From Deltaproteobacteria bacterium (GTDB taxonomy: Bacteria > Desulfobacterota > Desulfobacteria > Desulfobacterales > Desulfatirhabdiaceae): DNA of 45,074 nt. The notes below the pieces were generated by a model, which had not been told where the DNA came from, ran no database searches, and was given only the letters and a program-made list of their open reading frames with translations. The position numbers and the translations under genes were made by a program. The stretch spans positions 1 to 45,074 of the forward strand of contig JACRBZ010000107.1 of the NCBI GenBank assembly GCA_016219185.1, written 5' to 3'. Shown piece by piece: positions 8,865 through 15,223 of the stretch (its first letter is position 1; each line of letters starts with the position of its first letter).

Positions 8865-9086
8865 ATGATTGTTTTGAATGCCCAAATAATAAAGAAAAAC
8901 GGGAAGAAGGAATACGTTGTTTTACCTTACGAAGAATTCCTAAATATCCGGGAACTTCTTGATGATTATGAGGATCTTCGTAGTCTCAGGGAAGCAAAAG
9001 AATTGGAGAGCTGTGCCCCAACCATTGGAATTGCGGAATTGAAGAAAAAAATTGGAATTCTGGGGAAGGAGGAAGTAGGGGATTGA
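8865..9086 (+). CDS. Antitoxin partner of RelE-type toxin
   Basis: This is a small acidic protein of 73 residues with a good ribosome binding site (GGGAGG) before ATG 8865. The N-terminal half (VVLPYEEFLNIRELLDDYEDLRSLREA) resembles Phd/YefM- or RelB-type antitoxins, with strand-like DNA-binding residues followed by a helical, toxin-wrapping region; the C-terminus is short and disordered-looking. Together with the toxin upstream it forms a complete pair that is likely self-regulated. Confidence 0.8.
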   Translation: MIVLNAQIIKKNGKKEYVVLPYEEFLNIRELLDDYEDLRSLREAKELESCAPTIGIAELKKKIGILGKEEVGD

Positions 9087-9194
9087 CAGTGAAAAACTTG
9101 TGTTATTCGGGTGAGATCATACTTAATTCCTTCTTGAACTTCCGTGGTTTCGACTACTTGTGGCTGTGTTTTCCATCGGAGAAGCTGGTATCCG

Positions 9195-9818
9195 CTACGC
9201 ATATGGGCCAAGAAACCTTTCTCCATTGAAATGAATCAGATGGGTCGGCGATTCCGCGATCCAGACTTCAGTTTCCCAAGAGATGTCGGTCAGATAGCGT
9301 GCCATATCGACCCGCGTGGGAAAGGCGGTCACATATACCGCTCCGGCTGTGGATGCGGCGAAAAGTTGCGCCAATTCTTCGCGCCGCTTGGCGTTGATCG
9401 GTCCATGGCTCGTGACTGTCTCGATGAGGAGAATCCAGTTTTTCGCGGGATAATGGATGACAACATCCGACATCTTGCCGTGCATGTCCATTTTCACGCC
9501 GAGTGCCGCAAGACCCGCTTCGTCGAAATATCCCCACTTATCGCCGGTATCGCCCACATACAGAATCTTGCTTGCCGGTACAAAATGCGGAATGAATTCC
9601 TCGATAAGAACCTTGATGAGACGGTAATGCTTCCCTGCCTTCAGTTGTATGGTCACGCCTCCATCGGCTGTAATCGATGCCATGCTCTTTTGACCTCCTA
9701 TGGTGAATTTTCGCTTCCTGTCCAGTTTCCCGTTGGCCTGATGGAGCAGATCGTCAGCCACATCCGTCAAAGGAGCTTTGGGAAAGGAATCAAGAATTTT
9801 TTGCGCTCTGTTTGACAT
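9195..9818 (-). CDS. Orphan PstI/BsuBI-family restriction endonuclease domain
   Basis: The C-terminal 120 residues match the catalytic domain of BsuBI/PstI-type endonucleases: KILYVGDTGDKWGYFDEAGLA (about 84-104), D118 in MSDVVIHYP, E133 in LLIETVTSHGPI and the following KRREEL helix. Together these form a PD-(D/E)XK-like centre cleaving CTGCAG-type sites in known members. The protein is only 207 residues, shorter than the roughly 310-330 of complete enzymes, and its first 80 residues do not look like the usual N-terminal recognition region. No adenine methyltransferase lies nearby, so it is a solitary or remnant enzyme that has lost its partner, or a domain reused for another purpose. A 111-base piece of it recurs at 14563-14673. 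Confidence 0.8.
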   Translation of the reverse strand: MSNRAQKILDSFPKAPLTDVADDLLHQANGKLDRKRKFTIGGQKSMASITADGGVTIQLKAGKHYRLIKVLIEEFIPHFVPASKILYVGDTGDKWGYFDEAGLAALGVKMDMHGKMSDVVIHYPAKNWILLIETVTSHGPINAKRREELAQLFAASTAGAVYVTAFPTRVDMARYLTDISWETEVWIAESPTHLIHFNGERFLGPYA

Positions 9819-9847
9819 GGTTACTTTTCAGTATCTTTTCATGGCGG

Positions 9848-10363
9848 TCATTGTTGGGACGGCGGAGCCGAAAACAGACGACGTGCATCTTTTAGTAAAA
9901 GCAGGAGCTGTTGTTCGCGAATCGGTGAAGGGAAAAAACCAAAACGAAGATAGAAACGGGATGCATTTTCATCGATTGGGTGAGTCAGCAAGGCGCGGAT
10001 TCCAGCTTGTTCAGCTATCACGAGGGTGCGTCGAACAGCATCCTGGAGGAGACCTCTTCCAATGCCGCGTCCCTGATGTTGCAGAGAAACGGCAAGCCGG
10101 GCAAGCAGAACCACGGGAACAGGATGAGGCCCCATGCCCTTGCGGATTCGTATCGGTGCTTCAATGGAGTCCACCTGTCCGACGGTCAGGCTATAGTATC
10201 CGACGATTTCATCACTGTCGGATACAACAAATGTCCTGGCAGAACCGCTTGACTGAGCCTGGCTGGCATGACGGATCAACCATTCATTCAGTGCCGGCTT
10301 GCCGCAATCAAAATGCGAAATGACATGGCTGCTGTTCAGCAATTGGGGTGCGTTCAGGGGCAT
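9848..10363 (-). CDS. TacT-type GNAT acetyltransferase toxin
   Basis: This 171-residue GNAT-fold protein has the layout of TacT/AtaT toxins, which acetylate aminoacyl-tRNA and stop translation. Features visible are the starting FDCGKPALNEWL segment, the central strands TFVVSDSDEIVGYYSL, the acetyl-CoA loop RLAVSLQHQGRGIGRGLL and a C-terminal ASRFYLRFGF with the conserved Tyr. Its start codon overlaps the antitoxin stop by one base (TAATG), so the two are translationally coupled. It is almost surely neutralised by the adjacent DUF1778-type antitoxin. Confidence 0.9.
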   Translation of the reverse strand: MPLNAPQLLNSSHVISHFDCGKPALNEWLIRHASQAQSSGSARTFVVSDSDEIVGYYSLTVGQVDSIEAPIRIRKGMGPHPVPVVLLARLAVSLQHQGRGIGRGLLQDAVRRTLVIAEQAGIRALLTHPIDENASRFYLRFGFFPSPIREQQLLLLLKDARRLFSAPPSQQ

Positions 10364-10659
10364 TACTGATCCCAGGGCGCGGATTTGGAAAACAGATCTT
10401 GCAGCCCGATATTATCTTCAGCCGGGCGATCCAACAGATCCAGAAAATTTTCATATCGACTGCCGGAAACCGTGAACAAACGCTGATTCAATAGTGTCTG
10501 CTCGGCGGCATGATAGGCACTGTCCAGGATGAATTCCGTCAACGTCTTGTGACACAACTCTGCCGCCCGACGCAGAACGATCTCCTGTTCCGGAGTGGTT
10601 CGAAGACCAAATCGAGATGATTTCGCGGTTCGTTTTATAACAGCTTGTGTGGTTGCCAT
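10363..10659 (-). CDS. TacA-type DUF1778 antitoxin
   Basis: The ATG at 10659 (read on the minus strand) is chosen because AGGAG precedes it at good spacing; an upstream in-frame start at 10728 would add 23 poor-quality residues. The product of 98 residues has the ribbon-helix-helix start RFGLRTTPEQEIVLRRAAEL, LTEFILDSA and an acidic disordered C-terminus that wraps the toxin. The promoter side has a TGTGTGAATATG...TTTGACACA near-palindrome at about 10684-10712, a likely autorepression operator. A degenerate copy of the middle of this gene lies at about 10770-10866. Confidence 0.9.
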   Translation of the reverse strand: MATTQAVIKRTAKSSRFGLRTTPEQEIVLRRAAELCHKTLTEFILDSAYHAAEQTLLNQRLFTVSGSRYENFLDLLDRPAEDNIGLQDLFSKSAPWDQ

Positions 10660-10769
10660 GGATCTTCTCCTCGTCTGGAATTGATGTGTGAATATGTTAG
10701 TACATTTGACACACGATTTCAATACCATAAGTACGACAAAAAGGAAGATGCGGGGAAAGGTGTCAAGCA

Positions 10770-10866
10770 GTTCAATGGCGGGTGAACAGCCGTTGATTCA
10801 GCAGTGTCTGTTTGACGGCATGATAGGCATGGTTTTAGTTGGATTCTGTGTCATAATATTTGACAC
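10770..10866 (-). pseudogene. Decayed fragment of TacA-type antitoxin plus operator
   Basis: The plus-strand text from about 10780 to 10830 (gaacagccgttgattcagc, then tgacggcatgataggcatg) matches the intact antitoxin at about 10479-10525 (gaacaaacgctgattcaat, then cggcggcatgataggcac) in the same orientation, with several substitutions. Next to it, 10848-10866 is the perfect inverted repeat GTGTCA-N7-TGACAC, whose right half also occurs in the intact operator (TTTGACACA). This looks like a duplicated, internally deleted locus that kept only a fragment and its operator. Confidence 0.6.
10848..10866. promoter_or_regulatory. Candidate operator, GTGTCA-N7-TGACAC
   Basis: A 6-7-6 perfect inverted repeat, about 30 bases upstream of the ATG of the HigB-like gene. 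It shares the TTTGACACA half site with the TacA promoter region. Confidence 0.5.
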
Positions 10867-10894
10867 ATGTTATCATAATTGCTAACATTCTTCC

Positions 10895-11125
10895 ATGAAT
10901 TATTCCATCGAATATTTCCACTCCCGTGTCCAAGCTGAAATCGAATCCTGGCCAGACGGCATTCTTGCCGATTTTGCCCGGATTCTCGAACTGTTGATGG
11001 AGTTTGGGCCAAACTTGCGAATGCCACACACACGGGCAATGGGCGGTGGTATCTTCGAGGTGCGCCCACGTGGACGAGAGGGTGTGGGACGAGCATTTTA
11101 TTGTAATGAACGAGGTGTAAAATGA
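10895..11125 (+). CDS. Truncated HigB/RelE-type toxin (phage-derived Gp49-like)
   Basis: The first 70 residues match phage-derived HigB-like toxins (MNYSIEYFHSRVQAEI, FARILELLMEFG, PHTRAMGGGIFEVRPRGREG, GRAFYC), but the protein stops at 76 residues right after GRAFYCNERG. Complete members are about 110-120 residues and continue with a strand and a C-terminal helix carrying catalytic basic residues (usually VLLHSFIKK-like). These are missing here. The stop overlaps the antitoxin start by four bases (ATGA), so the coupling remains. The toxin is likely inactive, or the antitoxin has been kept for its own use. Confidence 0.75.
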   Translation: MNYSIEYFHSRVQAEIESWPDGILADFARILELLMEFGPNLRMPHTRAMGGGIFEVRPRGREGVGRAFYCNERGVK

Positions 11126-11442
11126 CTGATTTTAAATATATACCGGTAACTCATGACCGTAATGCATTTCTTGATAAAGCCAGGAAACGGGAAAGTTTCA
11201 AGAAAGCATACGAAGATTTGGAAGCGGAATACGCTCTTGCCAGGGAGATGCTTGCCGCCCGTGCGCGAGTCGGCCTTTCACAGGAAGCTGTTGCTGAGAT
11301 TATGGGAACGACAAAAAGCGCTATCTCAAGGCTTGAAGCAGCCGGAAAGCATTCCCCTTCCATGACGACACTTAAAAAATATGCACATGCAGTTGGCTGT
11401 CATCTTGAAATCAAACTGGTTCCAGATTTAAGTTGTTATTAG
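11122..11442 (+). CDS. HigA-type XRE antitoxin
   Basis: The 106-residue protein has a helix-turn-helix in residues about 48-90: ARARVGLSQEAVAEIMGTTKSAISRLEAAG followed by SPSMTTLKKYAHAVG, the standard XRE fold. The N-terminal 45 residues are helical and charged and contact the toxin. The ATG overlaps the toxin stop. It would bind the operator upstream of its own pair and repress it. It remains intact even though the toxin is truncated. Confidence 0.88.
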   Translation: MTDFKYIPVTHDRNAFLDKARKRESFKKAYEDLEAEYALAREMLAARARVGLSQEAVAEIMGTTKSAISRLEAAGKHSPSMTTLKKYAHAVGCHLEIKLVPDLSCY

Positions 11443-11474
11443 TTTGGAATGGAAGAAATCCAAAGGAGGAAAAA

Positions 11475-11687
11475 ATGATTACCACAGATAGTATTTTCAA
11501 AGAGGCATTAACCCTTAGCCCCTCCGAAATGGCACAGCTCATCGATAAACTGATTTCCACACTTGATAGGTCTGACAAGGAACTTGATGAATTATGGGAA
11601 AGAGAGGCTGAGGATAGGATTGATGCCTATGATCAAGGGAAAATCAAGGCGATATCTTTAGAAAATGTTCTCCGGAAATACAGGTAG
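11475..11687 (+). CDS. Addiction-module antitoxin (TIGR02574-type)
   Basis: From ATG 11475, with a strong AAGGAGG site, the product is a 70-residue helical protein whose pattern (ALTLSPSEMAQLIDKLISTL and ELWEREAEDRIDAYDQGKIKAIS...LRKYR) matches the small antitoxins of the putative addiction module component family. The C-terminal part neutralises the partner toxin; the partner ATG follows 7 bases after its stop, so the pair is cotranscribed. Confidence 0.85.
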   Translation: MITTDSIFKEALTLSPSEMAQLIDKLISTLDRSDKELDELWEREAEDRIDAYDQGKIKAISLENVLRKYR

Positions 11688-11694
11688 AATAAAT

Positions 11695-11985
11695 ATGAAG
11701 ATAAATTTTCTGGAGATTGCTCAAATTGAACTGGATGATGCGATCGAGTATTACAATTACGAGGTTCCTGGTCTTGGAGATGCCTTTCTGACTGAGGTGT
11801 TAAATGCTTTGGAAAGGGTTGGCGAATTTCCTGAAGCATGGCACCCATGCTCAAAACGAACAAGGCGATGTCAAACTCGACGTTTTCCATATGGAGTTAT
11901 TTACCAAATACGAGAACAGGAAATCCTGGTTGTGGCAGTTGCAAATCTTCACAGGAAGCCTGATTACTGGAAGGACCGAGCATAA
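11695..11985 (+). CDS. ParE/RelE-type toxin
   Basis: From ATG 11695 the 96-residue protein begins MKINFLEIAQIELDDAIEYYN and has the family's pattern of a helix-rich start, GDAFLTEVLNALERV, then the C-terminal beta sheet with RRFPYGVIYQI and ILVVAVANLHRKPDYW. The last segment is the characteristic RRxPYxVxY and HxxRxPxYW-like end of ParE/RelE plasmid-stabilisation toxins. It pairs with the antitoxin immediately upstream. Confidence 0.9.
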   Translation: MKINFLEIAQIELDDAIEYYNYEVPGLGDAFLTEVLNALERVGEFPEAWHPCSKRTRRCQTRRFPYGVIYQIREQEILVVAVANLHRKPDYWKDRA

Positions 11986-12055
11986 AATCGCCAGAGAATT
12001 CAGGAGCCACCTTACTCAATTTCCGTTTGATGGGGATGTCCTTTATACCGAACCG

Positions 12056-12275
12056 GCGAAATGACTACCGCCCACGGCGGCCGAGACCGATTCGGTTTTT
12101 AAAGAAAAAACGCCAAGCCGCTGAATTTATCAACTGACAAGGCGTTTCATTCATTGGGCCCTCTGGATACGACAGTGCCCTGGCAGGCTACTGGGTTTGC
12201 GCTTGTGTTTGCGGCGCGATTTTGATCTCCACTCTCCTGTTCTTTTGACGTCCCGCTTCTGTGTCGTTGGTAGCT
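12056..12275. repeat. Duplicated ompA 3' end and terminator (copy 1)
   Basis: About 220 bases match 26143-26357 with few differences (mainly a 6-base insertion, tgtgtt). The shared segment contains the ompA-like 3' coding end on the minus strand and its terminator hairpin (AACGCC ... GGCGTT). The copy ends at the exact junction GTAGCT just before the MFS ATG at 12278. The copy here has no ompA gene attached. Confidence 0.85.
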
Positions 12276-12277
12276 TC

Positions 12278-13444
12278 ATGGCAACTTTACTACTGATCAT
12301 CATTGATTTGACGTTCATCAGTCTGGGACTGCCCGATGCCTTACTGGGCGGCGGATGGCCCGTCATTCAGGCCGAATTCGGGGTTCATTATGGTTTCGCC
12401 GGTCTGGTCTCCATGATCATCACGGGGGGGACGATCCTCTCAAGCATTTTCAGCAGCCGGGTCCTCAAGCAGTTCGGGACGGGATGGGTCACTCTCATCA
12501 GCGTTGCCATGACCGCCCTGGCCCTGTTCGGTTTTGCGCAGGCGCCATCGTTTGCGTGGCTCATCCTCGCCGCGCTCCCTCTGGGGCTGGGCGGCGGGGC
12601 GGTCGACGCAGGGCTCAACACCTTTATCGCGGGGCATTATGAATCCCGGCACATGAGCTGGCTCCACTGTTTCTGGGGCATCGGAGCGCTGTCCGGACCG
12701 CTTCTTCTTTCCGCAATCCTGGCCCGGGGAGGAACCTGGAGGTCCTGCTACCTGCTGATTGCTTCGGCCCAGGTGGTTTTGGTAACAGCACTGCTCTTTT
12801 CACTCCCATTATGGACCCGGATCAGCCGGCGTCTGATTGCCGCGGTCGCCCCGGTTGTGACCGGCCATCCGCCCCTGTTCTTCCCCTTAAAAATCCGGGG
12901 GGTTAAAACTGCGTTCCTCGTCTATTTCTGCTACTGCGGCATCGAGGCCACCATGGGGCTGTGGGGTGGCAGCTATCTCTATATGACAAGGGGCTTGAAT
13001 CCGGCATCGGCGGCAGCGTGGGTTTCGCTGTTCTATGTAAGCCTGACACTGGGCCGTTTCCTCACCGGATTCATTACCTACAAAGTCGCCAATAAAAACC
13101 TGATCCGCGCCGGATGCCTGGTAATCCTGTCCGGGGTGAGCCTCATGCTCTTTCACCTGCCCCTTTTCTTCACGCTGTCCGGTTTTTTGCTGACGGGCCT
13201 GGGCTGCGCGCCGATTTTCCCCTGCATGCTCCACGAAACCCCGGATCGTTTCGGTGCTGCGAATGCCCAGGCGATCATGGGCTTCCAGATGGCGGTGGCC
13301 TACATTGGCGCGGCCATCCTGCCACCCGCATTCGGATTCATTGCATCTGCCATATCGCTGGATCTGCTGCCGTTTTTCCTGCTGGGTTGTGTCACACTGC
13401 TGCTGTTTGGCTCGGAAGCCCTTCGGAATGTTTTCGACCATTAA
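12278..13444 (+). CDS. MFS transporter, FucP-like
   Basis: This is a 12-span major facilitator superfamily permease. The start at ATG 12278 is preferred: the in-frame extension to 12197 is duplicated ompA-fragment DNA read out of context. The protein (388 residues) opens with LLIIIDLTFISLGLPDALLG and has the MFS spans and the loop FSSRVLKQFGTG after span 2, consistent with the sugar-porter-like branch. No good ribosome binding site sits before 12278, because the segment was joined to ompA remnant DNA; translation may be weak or start elsewhere. The substrate is unknown. Its last 30 bases recur at 27070-27099. Confidence 0.8.
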   Translation: MATLLLIIIDLTFISLGLPDALLGGGWPVIQAEFGVHYGFAGLVSMIITGGTILSSIFSSRVLKQFGTGWVTLISVAMTALALFGFAQAPSFAWLILAALPLGLGGGAVDAGLNTFIAGHYESRHMSWLHCFWGIGALSGPLLLSAILARGGTWRSCYLLIASAQVVLVTALLFSLPLWTRISRRLIAAVAPVVTGHPPLFFPLKIRGVKTAFLVYFCYCGIEATMGLWGGSYLYMTRGLNPASAAAWVSLFYVSLTLGRFLTGFITYKVANKNLIRAGCLVILSGVSLMLFHLPLFFTLSGFLLTGLGCAPIFPCMLHETPDRFGAANAQAIMGFQMAVAYIGAAILPPAFGFIASAISLDLLPFFLLGCVTLLLFGSEALRNVFDH

Positions 13445-13590
13445 GTTCAAGATCAAGGCGCGCGCACCGGAGCTTTTGGCGACAATCCTGAGGACCAGCG
13501 TTCCGCCTGCCGTACTTTTGGGTACGCCGCAATGACGAAGGATGAAGCGCAACGCGAAGGTATCATGAGCAAGGACGCACGTGCCATAGT
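13443..13590. repeat. Intergenic repeat with GTAC palindrome core
   Basis: Around 13508-13545 the text GCCGTAC-TTTTGG-GTACGCCGCAATGACGAAG has the same core layout as 24342-24375 (GCAGCGTAC-CCATAA-GTACGCTGCAATGACGAAG), the middle of the inverted-repeat element upstream of the acyl-CoA ligase. The two are likely members of one dispersed family. The flanks here do not show the terminal inverted repeats. Confidence 0.4.
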
Positions 13591-13659
13591 CGAGACTGTC
13601 CTGGAGAAACAAGGGTTCTTGCAGAAAAAGAATGCCGAACTATCTGTTTGATATTTGCC

Positions 13660-13688
13660 TTGACATTAAAATGATATGTAATTACAAT
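13660..13688 (+). promoter_or_regulatory. Sigma-70 promoter for mazEF
   Basis: TTGACA at 13660-13665, a 17-base spacer and TACAAT at 13683-13688 match the sigma-70 consensus with one mismatch. It lies 27 bases before the MazE ATG at 13715, whose ribosome binding site is GGAGGT. Confidence 0.75.
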
Positions 13689-13714
13689 GTGTGCACTTTT
13701 TAGGAGGTTGCACA

Positions 13715-13969
13715 ATGAGGGCGCGGATAATAAAAATTGGTAATTCACATGGGTTGCGTATTCCAAAGCCTCTCCTGGTACAAACAGGAATTATGGACGA
13801 TGTTGAAATAGAGGTTGAAAAAAATCAAATCATCATTCGGCCTGTTAAAAATGCCCGGGAGGGATGGGATAAAGCTTTTAAAATGATGGGTGAAAAGGGC
13901 GCTGACGAGCCATTTATCGATGAAAAAAGCATTTCACATTCCTGGGATGAGGAAGAATGGCAATGGTAG
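13715..13969 (+). CDS. mazE: MazE-type antitoxin
   Basis: The 84-residue protein (ATG 13715, GGAGGT upstream) has the AbrB-like swapped-hairpin fold: RARIIKIGNSHGLRIPKPLLVQTGI with the GNSHGLRIPK DNA-binding signature, then VEIEVEKNQIIIRPV. The C-terminal half (residues about 45-84) is acidic and extended (WDEEEWQW at the end) and would occupy the MazF active site. It overlaps the MazF ORF start. Confidence 0.9.
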   Translation: MRARIIKIGNSHGLRIPKPLLVQTGIMDDVEIEVEKNQIIIRPVKNAREGWDKAFKMMGEKGADEPFIDEKSISHSWDEEEWQW

Positions 13970-14286
13970 TAAAACGCTTTGACGTTTGCCTGGTGAGTCT
14001 CGACCCCACTGTTGGTTCGGAAATTCAAAAAACCAGACCATGCCTGGTTGTCTCACCTGATGAAATGAATCAAAATATTCAAACCGTCATCGTCGCGCCA
14101 ATGACTTCTACAAGTAAAGATTACCCCACCCGTGTACCTTGTGTATTCAGAAAGAAGCAAGGTCATATCGTATTGGATCAGATGCGTACGATAGATAAAA
14201 CACGACTGATGAAAAGGCTTGGAACGATTGATTCAAAGGCTCAATTAGACGTTATTTCCGTATTGCAGAAGATGTTTGCATTTTAA
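13957..14286 (+). CDS. mazF: MazF-type endoribonuclease toxin
   Basis: This 109-residue protein matches MazF/PemK: FDVCLVSLDPTVGSEIQKTRPCLVVSPDEMN, VIVAPMTSTS, YPTRVPC, and IVLDQMRTIDKTRLMKRLG, the pattern of sequence-specific mRNA cleavage by the PemK fold. The conserved Arg of KTRPCLVV and the Ser/Thr of PMTSTS form the active site. The start ATG is 13 bases before the MazE stop, so the two are coupled. Confidence 0.92.
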   Translation: MAMVVKRFDVCLVSLDPTVGSEIQKTRPCLVVSPDEMNQNIQTVIVAPMTSTSKDYPTRVPCVFRKKQGHIVLDQMRTIDKTRLMKRLGTIDSKAQLDVISVLQKMFAF

Positions 14287-14494
14287 AGACCGTGCAATCC
14301 GCCATTCAAGCCGACGCAAAGGACCGCGCGGCTCCCGCCGCCCTGGACTGGCGAAATCTTTAGAAAAAAAGGAACACACCCGCGAGGAACTTGTCGAGAC
14401 GCTTCGTGTGACCCTCCAGGAAGCCATCGTGGCCCTGAAATCCGATGCCATAAGGCTGCATCGCTGTTCATGAAGATGCGTCGGGGCGGATATG

Positions 14495-14541
14495 AATTGA
14501 CAAGTGATTCTGAAGTGATCATACAGGATCACTTGTCAATT
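14495..14541. repeat. Perfect 14-bp inverted repeat
   Basis: AATTGACAAGTGAT at 14495-14508 and ATCACTTGTCAATT at 14528-14541 pair perfectly around a 19-base loop. It could be an operator, a recombination site or a bidirectional terminator without a T tract. It stands 22 bases before the duplicated endonuclease fragment. Confidence 0.65.
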
Positions 14542-14562
14542 AAATTCAGCTCACACTCGTCT

Positions 14563-14673
14563 CATATCGACCCGCGTGGGAAAGGCGGTCACATATACCG
14601 CTCCGGCTGTGGAGGCGGCGAAAAGTTGCGCCAATTCTTCGCGCCTCCTGGCGTTGACCGGTCCATGGCTCGT
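14563..14673 (-). pseudogene. Duplicate fragment of the PstI/BsuBI endonuclease gene
   Basis: The 111 bases match 9303-9413 with four differences and lie in the same orientation. They encode the interior of the endonuclease catalytic domain (SHGPI to the AVYVTAFPT-like region) and have no start or stop context, so they are a dead fragment. The fragment abuts the 3' end of the hexapeptide gene at 14678. Confidence 0.8.
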
Positions 14674-14677
14674 AGTT

Positions 14678-15202
14678 TTAGCCGATCCGCTTCATGGGCT
14701 GCTCCACGCATTTTTTAGCCAGATCCAGATAGACCTGTTTACCGTAGGTCCATAACTCCCGGTCCTGGTCACTGATCTCCCGGATCACGGCAGCAGGGTT
14801 GCCCACCGCCACAACCCTGCCCGGGATCTTCTGGTTGGCCCGGACCACGGCCCCTTCCCCCACAATGGTCCATTCCCCGGTTTCAGAAAAAATACTCAAT
14901 ATGGCGCCCATGCCGATTACGGAAAAATCCCCGACTGCATTGCCGTGCAGGATGGCGCCATGTCCAAGGGTCACACTGTTGCCGATCCGGTTCAGGCCTC
15001 CAGGCGGAGCATGTATGATTACTCCCTCTTCAACCGCCGTGCCACTGCCGATCTCAATACGGCCGTAATCCCCCCTGAGGATGGCGCCGTGTCCCACATA
15101 ACAATTGTCGCCGATGATCACGTTCCCGATGACTTGGGCGGTTTCGCTCACGTATGTCCCCCTGCCCATGCCAGGCCGGTTCCCATCAAATTCAAACAGC
15201 AT
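14678..15202 (-). CDS. Gamma-carbonic-anhydrase-like hexapeptide protein
   Basis: The 174-residue protein is built of hexapeptide repeats (IGDNCYVG, IGSGTAVEEGVIIH, IGNSVTLGHGAILHG, IGMGAIL, VGEGAVVRA) typical of left-handed beta helices of the gamma-carbonic anhydrase/PaaY/CaiE group. Several His near the repeats (YVGHGAIL, IHAPPGG, LGHGAIL) are in the right places for zinc ligands. Related proteins next to acyl-CoA pathway genes act as thioesterases or carnitine/CoA-related proteins; PaaY, for example, is a CoA thioesterase. As the last gene of the operon, 21 bases after the acyl-CoA dehydrogenase, it may hydrolyse stalled CoA thioesters or supply bicarbonate to the carboxylase. Function is inferred from context. 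Confidence 0.8.
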   Translation of the reverse strand: MLFEFDGNRPGMGRGTYVSETAQVIGNVIIGDNCYVGHGAILRGDYGRIEIGSGTAVEEGVIIHAPPGGLNRIGNSVTLGHGAILHGNAVGDFSVIGMGAILSIFSETGEWTIVGEGAVVRANQKIPGRVVAVGNPAAVIREISDQDRELWTYGKQVYLDLAKKCVEQPMKRIG

Positions 15203-15223
15203 GATTCCCTCCGATTTCGACCT

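Larger units (their letters stand above)
14287..14677. other. Gene-free stretch with hairpin and endonuclease fragment
   Basis: Between mazF and the hexapeptide gene there is no convincing gene. An open frame at 14276-14473 reads EKKEHTREELVETLR-like helix but has no clear start or family. The stretch also contains the 14-bp hairpin at 14495-14541 and the 111-bp endonuclease fragment at 14563-14673. Confidence 0.5.

Noticed and set aside
9144..9815. Plus-strand open frame over the endonuclease
   Set aside because: The minus-strand frame has the PstI/BsuBI motifs; the plus frame is Cys/Arg-rich and unrelated to any family.
12197..12277. In-frame N-terminal extension of the MFS gene
   Set aside because: This DNA is the reverse-strand ompA 3' end duplicated at 26276, so the extension is read-through of foreign DNA; the MFS starts at 12278.
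14276..14473. A small HicB-like or ribbon-helix-helix gene after MazF
   Set aside because: The helix EKKEHTREELVETLR is suggestive but there is no ATG with a ribosome binding site and no recognisable family, so only the region is described.
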